Source: Mesorhizobium loti (GTDB taxonomy: Bacteria; Pseudomonadota; Alphaproteobacteria; Rhizobiales; Rhizobiaceae). From it: a stretch of 64,000 nt of DNA. Position 1 is the first letter of the stretch, and every line of letters starts with the position of its first letter. Made by a program: the position numbers and the translations under genes. The notes beneath the pieces were generated by a model. It was not told the DNA's origin. It made no database searches and saw nothing but the letters and a program-made list of their open reading frames with translations. Positions 53,303 to 62,175 of the stretch are shown piece after piece. The stretch is from NCBI RefSeq assembly GCF_003148495.1, contig NZ_QGGH01000005.1, forward strand, positions 248,001-312,000, read 5' to 3'.

Positions 53303-54400
53303 ATGAACCAGCATATCACGGCATCCGGGGACACCACCGATCCGACCCAGGCACGAGCCGAGGCGTCTCAGGACGTCGTGCGCCTTGTCGAACTGAAGCG
53401 CCGCTTCGGTGTGACGGCGGCGCTCGACGGCGTGTCGCTGACGGTGCGCAAGGGCGAGATCCTCGGCATTATCGGCCGCAGCGGCGCCGGCAAGTCGACG
53501 TTGATCCGCTGCCTGAACGGGCTGGAACGGCCTGACTCCGGCGAGGTGTTCATCGAAGGCCGCGAGATCAGCCGGCTTGGCGAGCGCGACCTGCAGCCGT
53601 TGCGGCGGCGCATCGGCATGATCTTCCAGCATTTCAACCTGCTGTCGGCCAAGACCGTCGAGGACAATGTGGCGCTGCCGCTGAAGATCGAGGGCCGCCC
53701 GAAAGCCGAGCGACTGAAGCGCGCCGCCGAACTGCTCGATCTCGTCGGCCTGTCTGAGAAAGCAAAAGCCTATCCGGCGTCGCTGTCGGGCGGCCAGAAG
53801 CAACGCGTCGGCATCGCCCGGGCGCTTGCCGCGCGCCCGGCACTGCTTTTGTCGGACGAAGCCACCTCGGCGCTCGACCCGGAGACGACGCGCTCCATCC
53901 TCGCACTGCTCGAGGACATCAACCGGCAGCTTGGGCTGACCATCCTGCTGATCACCCATGAGATGGAGGTGATCCGCTCGATCGCCGACCGGGTTGCCGT
54001 GATCGACGCCGGACGTATCGTCGAGGAAGGCCCGGTCTGGTCGGTGTTTGCCGACCCGCGCTCGGACATCACAAAAAGCCTGCTCGGCGCCATCCGGCCG
54101 CAGCTGCCGGCCGAGCTGGCAGCCCGGCTGCTGCCGGCAGCCGGCGCGGAGACGATCCTGCGCGTCGACGTGGCCGGCGAGGCGGCAAGCGGGCCCTTGC
54201 TGTCCGACCTTGCCACGGCTGTTCCAGGCGCCTTCCGCCTCGTCCATGGCGGCATCGACCATATCCAGCATCAGCCGGTCGGCACGCTGTTCCTTTCGGT
54301 TCCCGGCAGCGATGCAAATCATCTCGCTGACATCATCACATTCCTGAAGGCCCGCCAGGCGCGGGTGGAGGTGCTTGGCCATGTCGCCCATCCTGTTTGA
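53303..54400 (+). CDS. metN: Methionine ABC transporter ATP-binding protein
   Basis: The 365-residue ATPase has Walker A IIGRSGAGKSTLIRCLNGL, Q-loop IGMIFQHFNLLSAKTVEDNV, signature LSGGQKQRVGIARAL, Walker B LLSDEATSALDPET and the C-terminal NIL regulatory domain (ILRVDVAGEAASGPLLSDLATAV) that binds methionine. The start ATG 53303 leaves a 98-bp gap after metQ. Overlaps metI by 20 bp. Confidence 0.95.
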   Translation: MNQHITASGDTTDPTQARAEASQDVVRLVELKRRFGVTAALDGVSLTVRKGEILGIIGRSGAGKSTLIRCLNGLERPDSGEVFIEGREISRLGERDLQPLRRRIGMIFQHFNLLSAKTVEDNVALPLKIEGRPKAERLKRAAELLDLVGLSEKAKAYPASLSGGQKQRVGIARALAARPALLLSDEATSALDPETTRSILALLEDINRQLGLTILLITHEMEVIRSIADRVAVIDAGRIVEEGPVWSVFADPRSDITKSLLGAIRPQLPAELAARLLPAAGAETILRVDVAGEAASGPLLSDLATAVPGAFRLVHGGIDHIQHQPVGTLFLSVPGSDANHLADIITFLKARQARVEVLGHVAHPV

Positions 54401-55037
54401 ACTTCTGCTGCGTTCGATCTGGGAGACGGTGCTGATGACGGCCGCCTCCGGCCTTATCTCGCTGGTTTTCGGCCTGCCGCTCGGCCTGGCCCTGATTGCC
54501 ACCGAACGCGGCGGCATTGCTGAAAGCCTGTGGGTGAACCGGGCGCTCGGTGCCGTCATCAACGGCTTCCGCTCGGTGCCCTTCATCATCCTTCTGGTGG
54601 CACTAATCCCGGTGACCCGGCTGATCGTCGGCACCTCGATCGGCACCTGGGCGGCGATCGTGCCGCTGTCGATCGCCGCCACGCCCTATTATGCGCGCAT
54701 CGCCGAAGTGTCGCTGCGCGAGGTCGACCGTGGCCTGATCGAGGCGGCGCGCGCCATGGGCGGCAACCGCTGGACGATCATCCGCGAGGTGCTGGTGCCC
54801 GAAGCCCTGCCAGGCATCGTTGCCGGTTTCACGGTGACACTGGTGACGCTGATCGGCGCGTCGGCCATGGCCGGCGCGATTGGCGCCGGTGGCCTCGGCG
54901 ACCTCGCCATCCGCTACGGCTACCAGCGTTTTGAGACGTCCGTGATGATCGCTGTGGTCATCGTACTGATCATCCTGGTCTGCGGCATCCAGTGGGTGGG
55001 TGACCGGCTGGTGGCGCGGCTGGATCGGCGGGGGTAG
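54381..55037 (+). CDS. metI: Methionine ABC transporter permease
   Basis: The 218-residue membrane protein has five predicted helices and the EAA loop IEAARAMGGNRWTIIREVLVPEALPGIVAGFTVTLVTLIGASAMAGAIGAGGLGDLAIRYGYQRFE, the strongly conserved MetI motif. It starts inside the 3' end of metN, so translation is coupled. Confidence 0.96.
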   Translation: MSPILFELLLRSIWETVLMTAASGLISLVFGLPLGLALIATERGGIAESLWVNRALGAVINGFRSVPFIILLVALIPVTRLIVGTSIGTWAAIVPLSIAATPYYARIAEVSLREVDRGLIEAARAMGGNRWTIIREVLVPEALPGIVAGFTVTLVTLIGASAMAGAIGAGGLGDLAIRYGYQRFETSVMIAVVIVLIILVCGIQWVGDRLVARLDRRG

Positions 55038-55047
55038 GCGGAGCCGG

Positions 55048-55632
55048 CTAACTAGACTGGCGAATGATGTCTTCGATGAGGGCCTCCAGTGGCGCCTCGG
55101 AGCCAACGAAACTGTCGATCATGGCCTGAATCACGCGATCACGATCGAGCATGTCGGCGTTGAACGTGAAGCCTGCGTGCTCGGCGAGCATGGCAAGGAA
55201 GGTGAGTTGGGTGCGGCCGTTGCCTTCGCGAAACGGATGCACGGCATTGATCTCCGCGACGATGTGGGCCACGTGCTTGGCAAAGCCGCCGCCGTCGAGG
55301 TCGGCCAAGCGGTCGGGGTTGCCTAGCTCGCGGAACACCCGCGCCATCTCGCTGGCGATGTGTTCGGGATAGCAAAACCAACTGCTGGCCTTGCCGATGC
55401 GGATGGTGCGCGCCTGACCGGCCCAGCCATATACATCCTGGAACAAGTGCCGATGCAGGCCAAGGTAGTGACGGTAGTCGAGTTCGCCTGCCGGCAAGGG
55501 CTCGTCAGCGCGAGTCAGGAAAAGGGCGAGTTCGACTTCATCAAGTTCGGCCTGGTCGCGGATGTCCAGCAGGTTAATGAGCACCGTCGTACCGGGGTAG
55601 CACAGCGGATCGAACTCGGCGGCGTAGACCAA
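55048..55632 (-). CDS. fic: Fic-domain protein (adenylyltransferase type)
   Basis: The 194-residue protein carries the Fic core HPFREGNGRTQL (residues around 134-145) and an N-terminal YPGTTVLINLLDIRDQAELDEVE characteristic of the Fic family. Fic enzymes transfer AMP to hydroxyl side chains of targets. The catalytic His and the GNGR anion hole are present, but the usual final Arg of HxFx(D/E)GNGRxxR is Leu here, a variant seen in some Fic subfamilies. The start is TTG 55632, 3 bp after the stop of the small upstream gene, so the two form a pair like a toxin-antitoxin module. Confidence 0.9.
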   Translation of the reverse strand: MVYAAEFDPLCYPGTTVLINLLDIRDQAELDEVELALFLTRADEPLPAGELDYRHYLGLHRHLFQDVYGWAGQARTIRIGKASSWFCYPEHIASEMARVFRELGNPDRLADLDGGGFAKHVAHIVAEINAVHPFREGNGRTQLTFLAMLAEHAGFTFNADMLDRDRVIQAMIDSFVGSEAPLEALIEDIIRQSS

Positions 55633-55635
55633 CGT

Positions 55636-55842
55636 CTATTTCTTCTTGCGGATTTCTTCCTTGATGAGCGAACGCCGCTCATCGCCGGACAGTCCGTGTC
55701 GTACGCCTTGGGCGAGTAATTTCGCCATGCGAGGCGACAACGTCATGCCTTCCACGGCGCTGATTTTCTCGCCGCGCGCGCTGGTCAGTACGAACTGGCC
55801 GGTCTTGGCTGAACGGCTGGCTCTTGAGCTAGGAGACTTCAT
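55636..55842 (-). CDS. Small Fic-associated protein, possible antitoxin
   Basis: A 68-residue basic protein with the segment TGQFVLTSARGEKISAVEGM followed by a charged helix ending in RSLIKEEIRKKK. SAVEG resembles the S/TxxxEG inhibitory motif of Fic antitoxins but is one residue short, so inhibition by that mechanism is not certain. It lies 3 bp upstream of the fic start on the same strand, the usual antitoxin-first order. Confidence 0.75.
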   Translation of the reverse strand: MKSPSSRASRSAKTGQFVLTSARGEKISAVEGMTLSPRMAKLLAQGVRHGLSGDERRSLIKEEIRKKK

Positions 55843-55901
55843 TTGGAGACCATATCATAACCCCGGAGGAGAGACCAAAATGATTTCCGGGGCAAGCCGA
55901 G

Positions 55902-57032
55902 TTAGCCGCGCAACCTAACGCCTTCGGGGTCGAAGAACGGTATCGGCGCCACGACCGCGCGGGTCGGCTTGCCGTCGATGTCGATGCTGAGTTCGGTGCC
56001 GATGGCCGTGAAGGGAAGCCGCAGATGCGCCGTGGCCAGCACCTTGCCGAAGGAATAACCGTGGTCGCTGTAAGTGACGATGCCGGCATCCTCGCCGTCG
56101 GCCAGAACCCGGGCATTGGTCGCGGCCGGCCTGTCGCCGTCGAGGATCAGGCCGACCCATTGCTCGTCGAGGCCCTTATCGCGAACCCTGAGCAGCGCTT
56201 CGCGGCCGACGAAATCGCCCTTGTCGAACTTGATCCAGCGGTCGAGGCCGACATGGAACGGCGTGCGGCTCTCGTCCATGTCGATGCCATGCGCCGGATA
56301 GGCCTTTTCCAGCCCGAGCGTGAACATTGCCAGCACGCCATAGGGTTTCAGGCCAAAGTCCCGGCCGGTCCGCATCAGCGCCTCCCAGACCGAGGTCGCC
56401 TCGTCGGCCGGCACGAACAGTTCGAAGCCGAGTTCGCCGGTCACGCCGGTGCGCGAGATCAGCACACGCGTGCCGTTGATATGACCTGACGTGAACGACC
56501 AGCGCTTCAGCCCATCCAGATCGGCATCCGCAACCAACGCTTTCAGGAGTTCGCGCGAGCGCGGACCCTGGATGGTCGGGAAGGCGATGGCCGCGGTGAT
56601 GTCGGTGACATAGGCCTTGCGCCCCTGCGCATGATGCAACAGCCAGGGCAGCATCTTCAGGCGGTTGACCGAGCCTGTCACCAGCATGAAATGCTCCGGC
56701 GCCAGGCGGTACACGGTGAGGTCGTCCATGATGCCGCCATCCTCACGGCAGACCGTGGAATAGCGGACCTGTCCGGGCTTCATGGCGGCGGCATCGTTGA
56801 CGATGACATGGTTGACCAGCGCCTCGGCGTCCGACCCCTTGATGTCCATCTTGCCCATGGTACTGAGATCCTGCACGCCGACATTTTGGCGGGTGTTCAG
56901 ATGCTCGTCGGCGATGCCGGAATAATACTTCGCGGAGATGAAATCGCCACCCACCCGACCCATGGTCGCGCCCACGGCAACGATGCTGCTGTAGAAAGGG
57001 GAACGCCGCTCAGCCAAGAAAGTCTCCATCAT
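55902..57032 (-). CDS. GcvT-family aminomethyltransferase-like (folate-dependent) protein
   Basis: The 376-residue protein follows the T-protein pattern: NVGVQDLSTMGKMDIKGSDAEALVNHVIVND, YSTVCREDGGIMDDLTVYRLAPEHFMLVTG, TGVTGELGFELFVPADEA and VGLDRWIKFDKGDFVGREAL. Relatives include the glycine-cleavage T-protein and dimethylsulfoniopropionate, dimethylglycine or sarcosine demethylases, all using tetrahydrofolate to accept one-carbon units. No gcvP/gcvH is near, so a substrate-specific demethylase is more likely. Grouped with hyuB-hyuA and an amino-acid binding protein on the same strand. Confidence 0.9.
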   Translation of the reverse strand: MMETFLAERRSPFYSSIVAVGATMGRVGGDFISAKYYSGIADEHLNTRQNVGVQDLSTMGKMDIKGSDAEALVNHVIVNDAAAMKPGQVRYSTVCREDGGIMDDLTVYRLAPEHFMLVTGSVNRLKMLPWLLHHAQGRKAYVTDITAAIAFPTIQGPRSRELLKALVADADLDGLKRWSFTSGHINGTRVLISRTGVTGELGFELFVPADEATSVWEALMRTGRDFGLKPYGVLAMFTLGLEKAYPAHGIDMDESRTPFHVGLDRWIKFDKGDFVGREALLRVRDKGLDEQWVGLILDGDRPAATNARVLADGEDAGIVTYSDHGYSFGKVLATAHLRLPFTAIGTELSIDIDGKPTRAVVAPIPFFDPEGVRLRG

Positions 57033-57132
57033 TCATTGCGATCCGGAGACCGTTTCGAAATTCGCTCTGGCGAGTCATATGATGGTGGTTTCGAGAACCG
57101 GAGCGCAGCGGACATTCAGGTCCGTGAGCCCA

Positions 57133-57155
57133 GTTCTACTGCGGCGCAGTAGAAC
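57133..57155. repeat. Perfect palindrome between gcvT-like gene and the binding protein
   Basis: GTTCTACTGC (57133-57142), a 3-base spacer and GCAGTAGAAC (57146-57155). Ten-base perfect arms could be a transcript hairpin or an operator. Confidence 0.65.
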
Positions 57156-57211
57156 GAGGAGGCGCAGAAACCGCCTTCAGATGGCCGCCAGAGTAGAGTT
57201 TCCAAACGGTC

Positions 57212-57985
57212 TCAGCTGCCGTAGACGTCGAACGAGAAATATTTATCGTTGATTTCCTTGTACTTGCCGTTGGCGCGCAGCGCGTCGATGGCCGCATTGA
57301 GCTTGTCGGCCAGCTCCTTGTTGCCCTTCTGCAGTGCAATGCCGACGCCGGGGCCGTGAATGGCCGGATCGGCCGTCAGGGTGCCGAGCAGCTTGCAGCA
57401 GGCGCCGTCGGGCCTCTTCAGCCATTCGGTCAGGATGATCGAGCCGTCCATCATCGCGTCGAGCCGGCCATTGGCCATGTCGGTGCGGGCATCGTCGCCG
57501 GTCGGATAGGCCTTGACGGTCGAGCCTGCGTATTTCTGCTCGGCGAATTTCTGATGGATGGTCGCGGTCTGAACGCCGAGCGCCTTGCCTTTCAGATCGT
57601 CCGGCGAGGTGCCTGCGATGGTGGAATCTTTCGGCACCGCGATGGCCGGCGGCGTCTGGTAGTATTTGTGGGTGAACTCGACCTTCTCGGCCCGCTCGGG
57701 CGTGATGGTGATGTTGATGATGGCGTCGAACTTGCCGGCCTGCAGCGCCGGTATGGAGCCATCGAAATCCTGTACGCTAAACTCGCACTCGGCCTTCATC
57801 TGCGCACACAGCGCCTTGCCGAGGTCGATGTCGAAGCCGCCCAGCGTGCCGTCGGCACTGGCGTAGTTGAAGGGCGGATAGGCGCCTTCGGTGCCGATCC
57901 TGAGCTTCTTGTCCTGGGCGGAAGCACCCGTGGCCAGCGTGAGGGCGACGGAAGCGGCAAGCACGAAACGACCGAAAAGACGCAT
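57212..57985 (-). CDS. Amino-acid ABC transporter substrate-binding protein (ArgT/HisJ type)
   Basis: The 257-residue periplasmic protein has a signal peptide (MRLFGRFVLAASVALTLATGASA, cut before QDKK) and the family-3 motif LRIGTEGAYPPFNYASADGTLGGFDIDLGKALCAQMKAECEFSVQDFDGSIPALQAGKFDAIINITITPERAEKVEFTHKYYQTP, as in lysine/arginine/ornithine-binding proteins. The start ATG 57985 gives the proper signal peptide. No permease or ATPase genes are adjacent, so it must work with components encoded elsewhere or serve signalling. Confidence 0.93.
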   Translation of the reverse strand: MRLFGRFVLAASVALTLATGASAQDKKLRIGTEGAYPPFNYASADGTLGGFDIDLGKALCAQMKAECEFSVQDFDGSIPALQAGKFDAIINITITPERAEKVEFTHKYYQTPPAIAVPKDSTIAGTSPDDLKGKALGVQTATIHQKFAEQKYAGSTVKAYPTGDDARTDMANGRLDAMMDGSIILTEWLKRPDGACCKLLGTLTADPAIHGPGVGIALQKGNKELADKLNAAIDALRANGKYKEINDKYFSFDVYGS

Positions 57986-58109
57986 GTTCGAGATCTCCGT
58001 TGACCGGAGAAGTCTACGGGCTTTCGTGCCCCCGGCGGAGACGGAAACGACATGCGCTGCGGCGATCACGGCGCGGCGAGCGGACCAAGCCCTCACGATT
58101 GGTGGTGCG

Positions 58110-59867
58110 TTAGCCGGCGCGCTGCTTGTCCGTCGCCGTCCGATCGATGGCTAACTCCCCTGCCGACAGGACAACGCCGAATTTTTCGCTGACTTCCTCT
58201 GACGTATAATATCCCAGCGCCACGTCGCGCAGCACCAAGTCCGGGTCGCGCTCACGCGGATCGCCATAGCCGCCGCCGCCCGGCGTGCCGACGCGCACGC
58301 GGTCGCCGGCCTTGAGCGCGATGTCCTGCTCCTTGGAGAGGTGCGGCGGCACATGCTCCTCACCGTTGCGGAAGACAATCACGGTATTGACCGCGCCGTC
58401 CTTGCCACCGAGTGCACCTTGCGGGCCGAAACGGCCGTGATCCATGACGAAGGAGGCACGGGCGTCGCCGCGCAGGATCTCGACCTCATATGCGAGCCCG
58501 AAGCCGCCGCGATGCTTGCCGGCGCCGCCCGAGCCTTCACGCAAGGCATAGTGGCGGTAGAGCACCGGGAATGCCTGTTCCATGATCTCGACCGGCGGCG
58601 ATTTCGAGATGCCGATGGTCGAGCAGCCATTGGTCAGGCCGTCATGGCCTGAATTGCCGCCATAGCCGCCGCCGGAGATCTGGTACATGACGTAGTCGCG
58701 GCCGCGCGCCGGGTCGTTGCCGCCGAGCGCGAAATTGCCGCTGGAGCCGGCGGGAGCCGCCGTCACTTTCTCCGGCAACGCCTGCACCATGGCCGCGAAC
58801 ACCGCCTCGGCGATGCGCTGCGACACTTCCGCCGCGCAACCCGAGACCGGGCGCGGATATTTGGCGTCGAGGAACGTGCCTTCCGGCTGTTTGACGATCA
58901 GGGGTTCGAAAGCGCCGGCGCTGATCGGCACATCGGGGAAGATGTGGCGCATGGCGAGATAGACCGAGGACAGGGTGGTCGCCAGCACGCTGTTCATCGG
59001 CCCGGCGCAGGGCTTTGATGAACCGGCGAAATCGAAGGTCAGCGTATCGCCTTGTTTCTCGACCGCGAGCGCGATGGTCAGCGGCTCGTTGACCACCCCG
59101 TCGGAATCGACAAAGGCTTTGGAACGGTAAATGCCGTTGGGGATGGCCGCTATGTTGGCGCGCATCTGTTCGGCGGCGCGGCGGCGCAGTTCGGCGATTG
59201 CCTCGACAACAGTTTCATCTCCGTAACGATCCAGGATTCCGTTGAGCCTGTCCTGGCCGATCAGCAGTGCGGCGGCCTGGGCGCGGATATCCCCGATGCG
59301 CTGGTCGGCAACGCGGATGTTGGAGCAGATGATGGCGTAGATCTCCGGATCGAGCACGCCCTTCTTGAACAGTTTGACCGGCGGCAGCCGCAGCCCTTCC
59401 TGCTCGACTGCGGTCGCCGAGGCTGAAAACCCGCCCGGCACCGAGCCGCCAATATCGGGCCAATGGCCGGTATTGGACAGCCAGCAGAAGATCTTGCCGT
59501 CCCGGTAGACCGGCATGGCGAAGCGCACATCCATCAGATGGGTGCCGCCGAGATAGGGGTCGTTGACGATGTAGATGTCGCCGGGCTCTGGGGCCAAGCA
59601 GCGGCCATCGGCGATCATTTCGATCACCGTCCTGGTCGAATACTGCATGACGCCGACGAACACCGGCAGGCCCTGGCTTCCTTGCGCGATCAGCGAACCA
59701 TCGACGGCGGAATAGATGCCGTCGGAGCGGTCGTTGGCCTCGGCGATGACCGGCGAGAAGGCGGCGCGCGAAAAGGTCAGGTCCATCTCGTCGCAGACCT
59801 GCTGCAGGGCTGCCTGGAGGACCGAAAGCGTGATGGCGTCGAGCTTTGCCCCGTCAAGATTTGGCAT
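58110..59867 (-). CDS. hyuB: Hydantoinase B / oxoprolinase family protein
   Basis: The 585-residue subunit has DPYLGGTHLMDVRFAMPVYRDGKIFCWLSNTGHWPDIGGSVPGGFSA, ISGGGYGGNSGHDGLTNGCSTIGISKSPPVEIMEQAFPVLY and a Gly-rich C terminus RVGTPGGGGYGDP, all typical of HyuB. With HyuA it makes ATP-dependent hydrolases of cyclic amides (5-oxoproline, N-methylhydantoin, acetone carboxylase-like). It starts one base after the hyuA stop, so both are coupled. Substrate not certain. Confidence 0.94.
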   Translation of the reverse strand: MPNLDGAKLDAITLSVLQAALQQVCDEMDLTFSRAAFSPVIAEANDRSDGIYSAVDGSLIAQGSQGLPVFVGVMQYSTRTVIEMIADGRCLAPEPGDIYIVNDPYLGGTHLMDVRFAMPVYRDGKIFCWLSNTGHWPDIGGSVPGGFSASATAVEQEGLRLPPVKLFKKGVLDPEIYAIICSNIRVADQRIGDIRAQAAALLIGQDRLNGILDRYGDETVVEAIAELRRRAAEQMRANIAAIPNGIYRSKAFVDSDGVVNEPLTIALAVEKQGDTLTFDFAGSSKPCAGPMNSVLATTLSSVYLAMRHIFPDVPISAGAFEPLIVKQPEGTFLDAKYPRPVSGCAAEVSQRIAEAVFAAMVQALPEKVTAAPAGSSGNFALGGNDPARGRDYVMYQISGGGYGGNSGHDGLTNGCSTIGISKSPPVEIMEQAFPVLYRHYALREGSGGAGKHRGGFGLAYEVEILRGDARASFVMDHGRFGPQGALGGKDGAVNTVIVFRNGEEHVPPHLSKEQDIALKAGDRVRVGTPGGGGYGDPRERDPDLVLRDVALGYYTSEEVSEKFGVVLSAGELAIDRTATDKQRAG

Positions 59868-59868
59868 C

Positions 59869-61953
59869 TCAGGCCTCGCCAATGTCGATGATGATGTTGC
59901 CGTCGGCGTCCGATCGCGCGCGGTCGCCGGGTTCGAGCACGGTGGTGGCGTCCATCTGTTCGAGGATCGCCGGTCCTTCGATGACCGCGTCGAGCGGCAG
60001 TTTTTCGCGTGCGTATACCGGCGTGTCGTGCCAGCGTCCGCCATACCAGACCGGCCGGATTTCGCGCCGCGCCTCGTCAAGCGTTGTAGCGCGCCCAGCC
60101 GGGTCGATCAGCCGGGAAAGATCGATTGCCGGACGCACACCGGTGACCGAGGTGTTGAGGTTGACGAGATTGGCCCGGATTTCCGGCAGCTCGACCTTGA
60201 AGCGGGCGAAATAGGCCTTTTCGAAAAGCTGCTGCAGTGTTGCCCGCGTCACCGATGACGACGGCAATGGCACGTTGATGATGTGGGTCTGGCCGACGAA
60301 CTGCATGTCGGCGGAGTGGGTGACGCGGATCGTCTCCGGCTTCACCGCTTCTTTGCCGATCAGCTCTTCACCTTCGTTTCGGTGCCGTTCCAACACTCCG
60401 TGAAGTTGGGTTTCGTCGAGCACCGCCACCGGCTGGTTGATGGTGTTGACGAAGTCGTGGCGCAAGTCGGCGACGACGCAGCCGAGTGCGTTGGTGATGC
60501 CGGGACGCGCCGGCACCAGCACCCGGGGCAGGCCGAGTTCGCGCGCCAGCGCCGTTGCGTGCAGCGGGCCAGCGCCGCCAAAGGCAAACAGCGCGAAATC
60601 TCTGGGATCGTGACCACGCGACACCGAGACCATGCGGATGGCGCCGGCCATCTTCATGTTGCCGAGCCGCAGCACGGCCCCGGCTGCCTCGACACCGGAC
60701 AGGCCGGTGGCCCTGCCGATCTTCTCCTCGAAGATGCCGGTGACGCGCTCTGATGTGACCGGGTTTTCGACCGCCAGCAATTTCTTCGGCGCCAGCCGGC
60801 CGAGCACAAGATTGGCGTCGGTGATGGTCGGCTCGAGGCCGCCGCGCCCGTAGCAGATCGGGCCGGGGTTGGCGCCGGCACTTTCCGGACCGATCTGGAT
60901 CAGGCCGGCCGCGTCGACACGGGCGATCGAGCCGCCGCCGGCGCCGACCGTGTGCACCGCCACCATCGGCACGTGGATCGGCATCGCATATTCGATCTCG
61001 ATCTCGTTCGACACCGCCGGCTCGGCATTGCGGATCAGCGCCACGTCGGTCGAAGTGCCGCCCATGTCGTACGTGACGAGGTTTTCGAAGCCGGCGCGTT
61101 TTCCGGTATAGGCGGCGGCGATGACGCCCGAGGCCGGACCGGACATGACCGTCTTGGCCGATTCACGTGTGACGAAGCGGGCCGAGATCATGCCGCCATT
61201 GCCGTTCATGATCAGGAAGTCGCGTGCATAGCCTTTTGCAGCCAGCTCCTTGCGCAGCCGCTCGACATAGCGCTCGAGGATCGGCTGCACGGAGGCGTTG
61301 ACCGAAGCGGTGACGCCGCGCTCGAATTCGCGTGCTTCCGACAGCAGTGCGTGGCCTGCCGTGATGTAGCTGTTCGGCCAGAATTCGGCGGCGATTTCGG
61401 CGGCACGCCGCTCATGCGCCGGGTTGGCGTAGGAATGCAGGAAATGGATGACGAGGGATTCGCAGCCGGCCGCGATCAGCGTCTGCACAGCCTCGCGCAT
61501 CTCGGCCTCGTCGAGCGGCGTACGGATCGCACCGGACGCCTCGACACGCTCCGACACTTCAAGCCTGAGATTACGCGGGATGATCGGCACGAAGCTGCCG
61601 GTCATGCCATAGGCCTGCGGCCGTGTGCGCCGGCCAAGCTCGATCACGTCGCGAAAGCCGCGCGTGGTGATCATGCCGGTTTTCGCCAGCCGGCGCTCTA
61701 GCACCGCATTGGTGGTGGTGGTCGTGCCATGCACGATGAGATCGATGCCGTCGATCGGAAATCCGGTGGCGCCGAGTGCCGAAACGACGCCGAAAGCCTG
61801 GTTGTCGACCGTGGTCGGAGTCTTGGCGATATGCACCCTGCCGCCGTCGCGTCCGTCGATCAGGAGTAGGTCGGTGAAGGTGCCGCCGACATCGATACCG
61901 GCGACGACATTTCCCAGGGAATCGCGCGCTTGCGCCGAAATATTCTCTTTCAT
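59869..61953 (-). CDS. hyuA: Hydantoinase A / oxoprolinase family protein
   Basis: The 694-residue ATPase subunit begins with the ASKHA-type motif VAGIDVGGTFTDLLLIDG, followed by HGTTTTTNAVLERRLAKTGMITTRGFRDVIELGRR, GPASGVIAAAYTGKRAGFENLVTYDMGGTSTDVALI, and a C-terminal segment with VQTAHSADMQFVGQ-like LTH. This is the phosphoryl-binding half of HyuAB enzymes. First gene of the hyuA-hyuB pair, divergent from the ferredoxin-NADP reductase gene. Confidence 0.95.
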   Translation of the reverse strand: MKENISAQARDSLGNVVAGIDVGGTFTDLLLIDGRDGGRVHIAKTPTTVDNQAFGVVSALGATGFPIDGIDLIVHGTTTTTNAVLERRLAKTGMITTRGFRDVIELGRRTRPQAYGMTGSFVPIIPRNLRLEVSERVEASGAIRTPLDEAEMREAVQTLIAAGCESLVIHFLHSYANPAHERRAAEIAAEFWPNSYITAGHALLSEAREFERGVTASVNASVQPILERYVERLRKELAAKGYARDFLIMNGNGGMISARFVTRESAKTVMSGPASGVIAAAYTGKRAGFENLVTYDMGGTSTDVALIRNAEPAVSNEIEIEYAMPIHVPMVAVHTVGAGGGSIARVDAAGLIQIGPESAGANPGPICYGRGGLEPTITDANLVLGRLAPKKLLAVENPVTSERVTGIFEEKIGRATGLSGVEAAGAVLRLGNMKMAGAIRMVSVSRGHDPRDFALFAFGGAGPLHATALARELGLPRVLVPARPGITNALGCVVADLRHDFVNTINQPVAVLDETQLHGVLERHRNEGEELIGKEAVKPETIRVTHSADMQFVGQTHIINVPLPSSSVTRATLQQLFEKAYFARFKVELPEIRANLVNLNTSVTGVRPAIDLSRLIDPAGRATTLDEARREIRPVWYGGRWHDTPVYAREKLPLDAVIEGPAILEQMDATTVLEPGDRARSDADGNIIIDIGEA

Positions 61954-62175
61954 CGTCGAAACCCGAAATGCCCGGACTACGGATATGTGTCAGTTTGGAA
62001 AGGTGTTTTACGGTAGCATCTTGACGCAAATATCGTTTGTATACTAATAAATTCCCGACACAAGAGCTTACCGCTTTGGAGTGTGCGAACAGCACGCCGG
62101 AACCTGAATGGTTCGGGCGCGCAGGTGAAGGTTTGGCGCCCGCGTCCGTGAGTTTGGGCCAGAAGGTTGGATTTG

